Source: Actinomycetes bacterium (lineage in GTDB: Bacteria > Actinomycetota > Actinomycetes > S36-B12 > UBA5976). From it: a stretch of DNA of 6,883 nt. The position numbers and the translations under genes are program-made. The stretch is from contig JAJXSV010000104.1 in the NCBI GenBank assembly GCA_021784375.1, forward strand, positions 1-6,883, read 5' to 3'. Positions 6,735 to 6,883 of the stretch are shown here, piece by piece; the stretch's first letter is position 1, and each line of letters begins with the position of its first letter. The notes below the pieces were generated by a model that ran no database searches, was not told the DNA's origin, and was given only the letters and a program-made list of their open reading frames with translations.

Positions 6735-6883
6735 GCCGTGGCCCCTTCCGATGCGAACCAGCCGGAGCGTGCCGGTGTCGTATTGCGCCAAATGTGTTTC
6801 GCTTCGAGATACTCGTGGAGTCCATCCACGCCGAGTTCCCGTCCGAAGCCTGACTGCTTGAAGCCGCCCCACTCCGCTTCGGG
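6731..6883 (-). CDS. betB: Aldehyde dehydrogenase C-terminus, probable betaine aldehyde dehydrogenase (5' part outside window)
   Basis: The frame is open from the window edge to a TGA at 6731-6733 and gives the last 50 residues of an NAD(P)-dependent aldehyde dehydrogenase. The diagnostic C-terminal segment is [18 protein letters not shown], followed by [12 protein letters not shown] and a short tail ending [10 protein letters not shown]. The block [11 protein letters not shown] is the conserved C-terminal motif of the family, seen in betaine aldehyde dehydrogenases; the catalytic Cys and Glu would lie outside the window. Its role, oxidation of betaine aldehyde to glycine betaine, is inferred from the cluster with a choline dehydrogenase and a quaternary-amine transporter. 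The TGA overlaps the ATPase start codon by 4 nt (ATGA), so the two are surely cotranscribed. The family call is firm; the substrate is less so. Confidence 0.82.
   Translation of the reverse strand, partial: PEAEWGGFKQSGFGRELGVDGLHEYLEAKHIWRNTTPARSGWFASEGATA
6742..6749 (-). promoter_or_regulatory. Shine-Dalgarno sequence of the ProV-like ATPase gene
   Basis: On the minus strand GGAAGGGG ends 7 nt before the ATG at 6734, within the last codons of the aldehyde dehydrogenase gene. It decides the start against longer in-frame options further upstream. Confidence 0.65.

Noticed and set aside
6735..6872. Longer N-terminus for the ProV-like ATPase (46 extra residues)
   Set aside because: This stretch encodes the aldehyde dehydrogenase C-terminus in another frame, and a good Shine-Dalgarno sequence supports the ATG at 6734.
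1..6883. CRISPR arrays, insertion sequences, tRNA genes or phage genes
   Set aside because: I saw no direct-repeat series, terminal inverted repeats with a transposase, cloverleaf-like sequence or phage-type gene anywhere in the window.

Overview
This is a GC-rich bacterial window, probably from an actinobacterium. The evidence for that is the strong GC bias at third codon positions, the Ser/Thr-rich linker after the lipobox of the binding lipoprotein, and terminator-like hairpins without a good U-tract. The lineage is an inference and cannot be fixed from the sequence alone.

Layout. Positions 1-816 hold two plus-strand genes. The first is a 5'-truncated gene of unrecognised family (1-624). 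The second is a short proline-rich ORF (628-816) that starts 3 nt after it, behind a good Shine-Dalgarno sequence. Positions 817-940 are non-coding and carry a 12-bp perfect hairpin (887-920) between two converging transcription units. Everything from 941 to the right edge is one minus-strand gene cluster. In transcription order (right to left) it contains: the last 50 residues of an aldehyde dehydrogenase of betaine-aldehyde-dehydrogenase type (6731-6883); a ProV-like ABC ATPase (5712-6734); a fused permease with two ProW-like domains in one chain (3742-5712); a ProX/OpuAC-type substrate-binding lipoprotein (2673-3656); and a BetA-type choline dehydrogenase (941-2584).

How the genes work together. 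The cluster combines a quaternary-amine importer (ATPase, permease, binding lipoprotein) with the two oxidation steps that turn choline into glycine betaine: BetA makes betaine aldehyde and the aldehyde dehydrogenase makes betaine. The simplest reading is a choline uptake and oxidation operon for osmoprotection, or for use of choline as a carbon and nitrogen source. The aldehyde dehydrogenase, ATPase and permease genes overlap by a few bases and are probably translationally coupled. The binding-protein and betA genes are each preceded by a gap of 85-88 nt containing stem-loops, which could set different expression levels within the operon. The operon promoter, any BetI-like regulator and most of the aldehyde dehydrogenase lie outside the window.

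I do not see an undescribed biological system here. The less ordinary items are the fused tandem permease, the intercistronic hairpins, and the unrecognised gene pair at the left edge.
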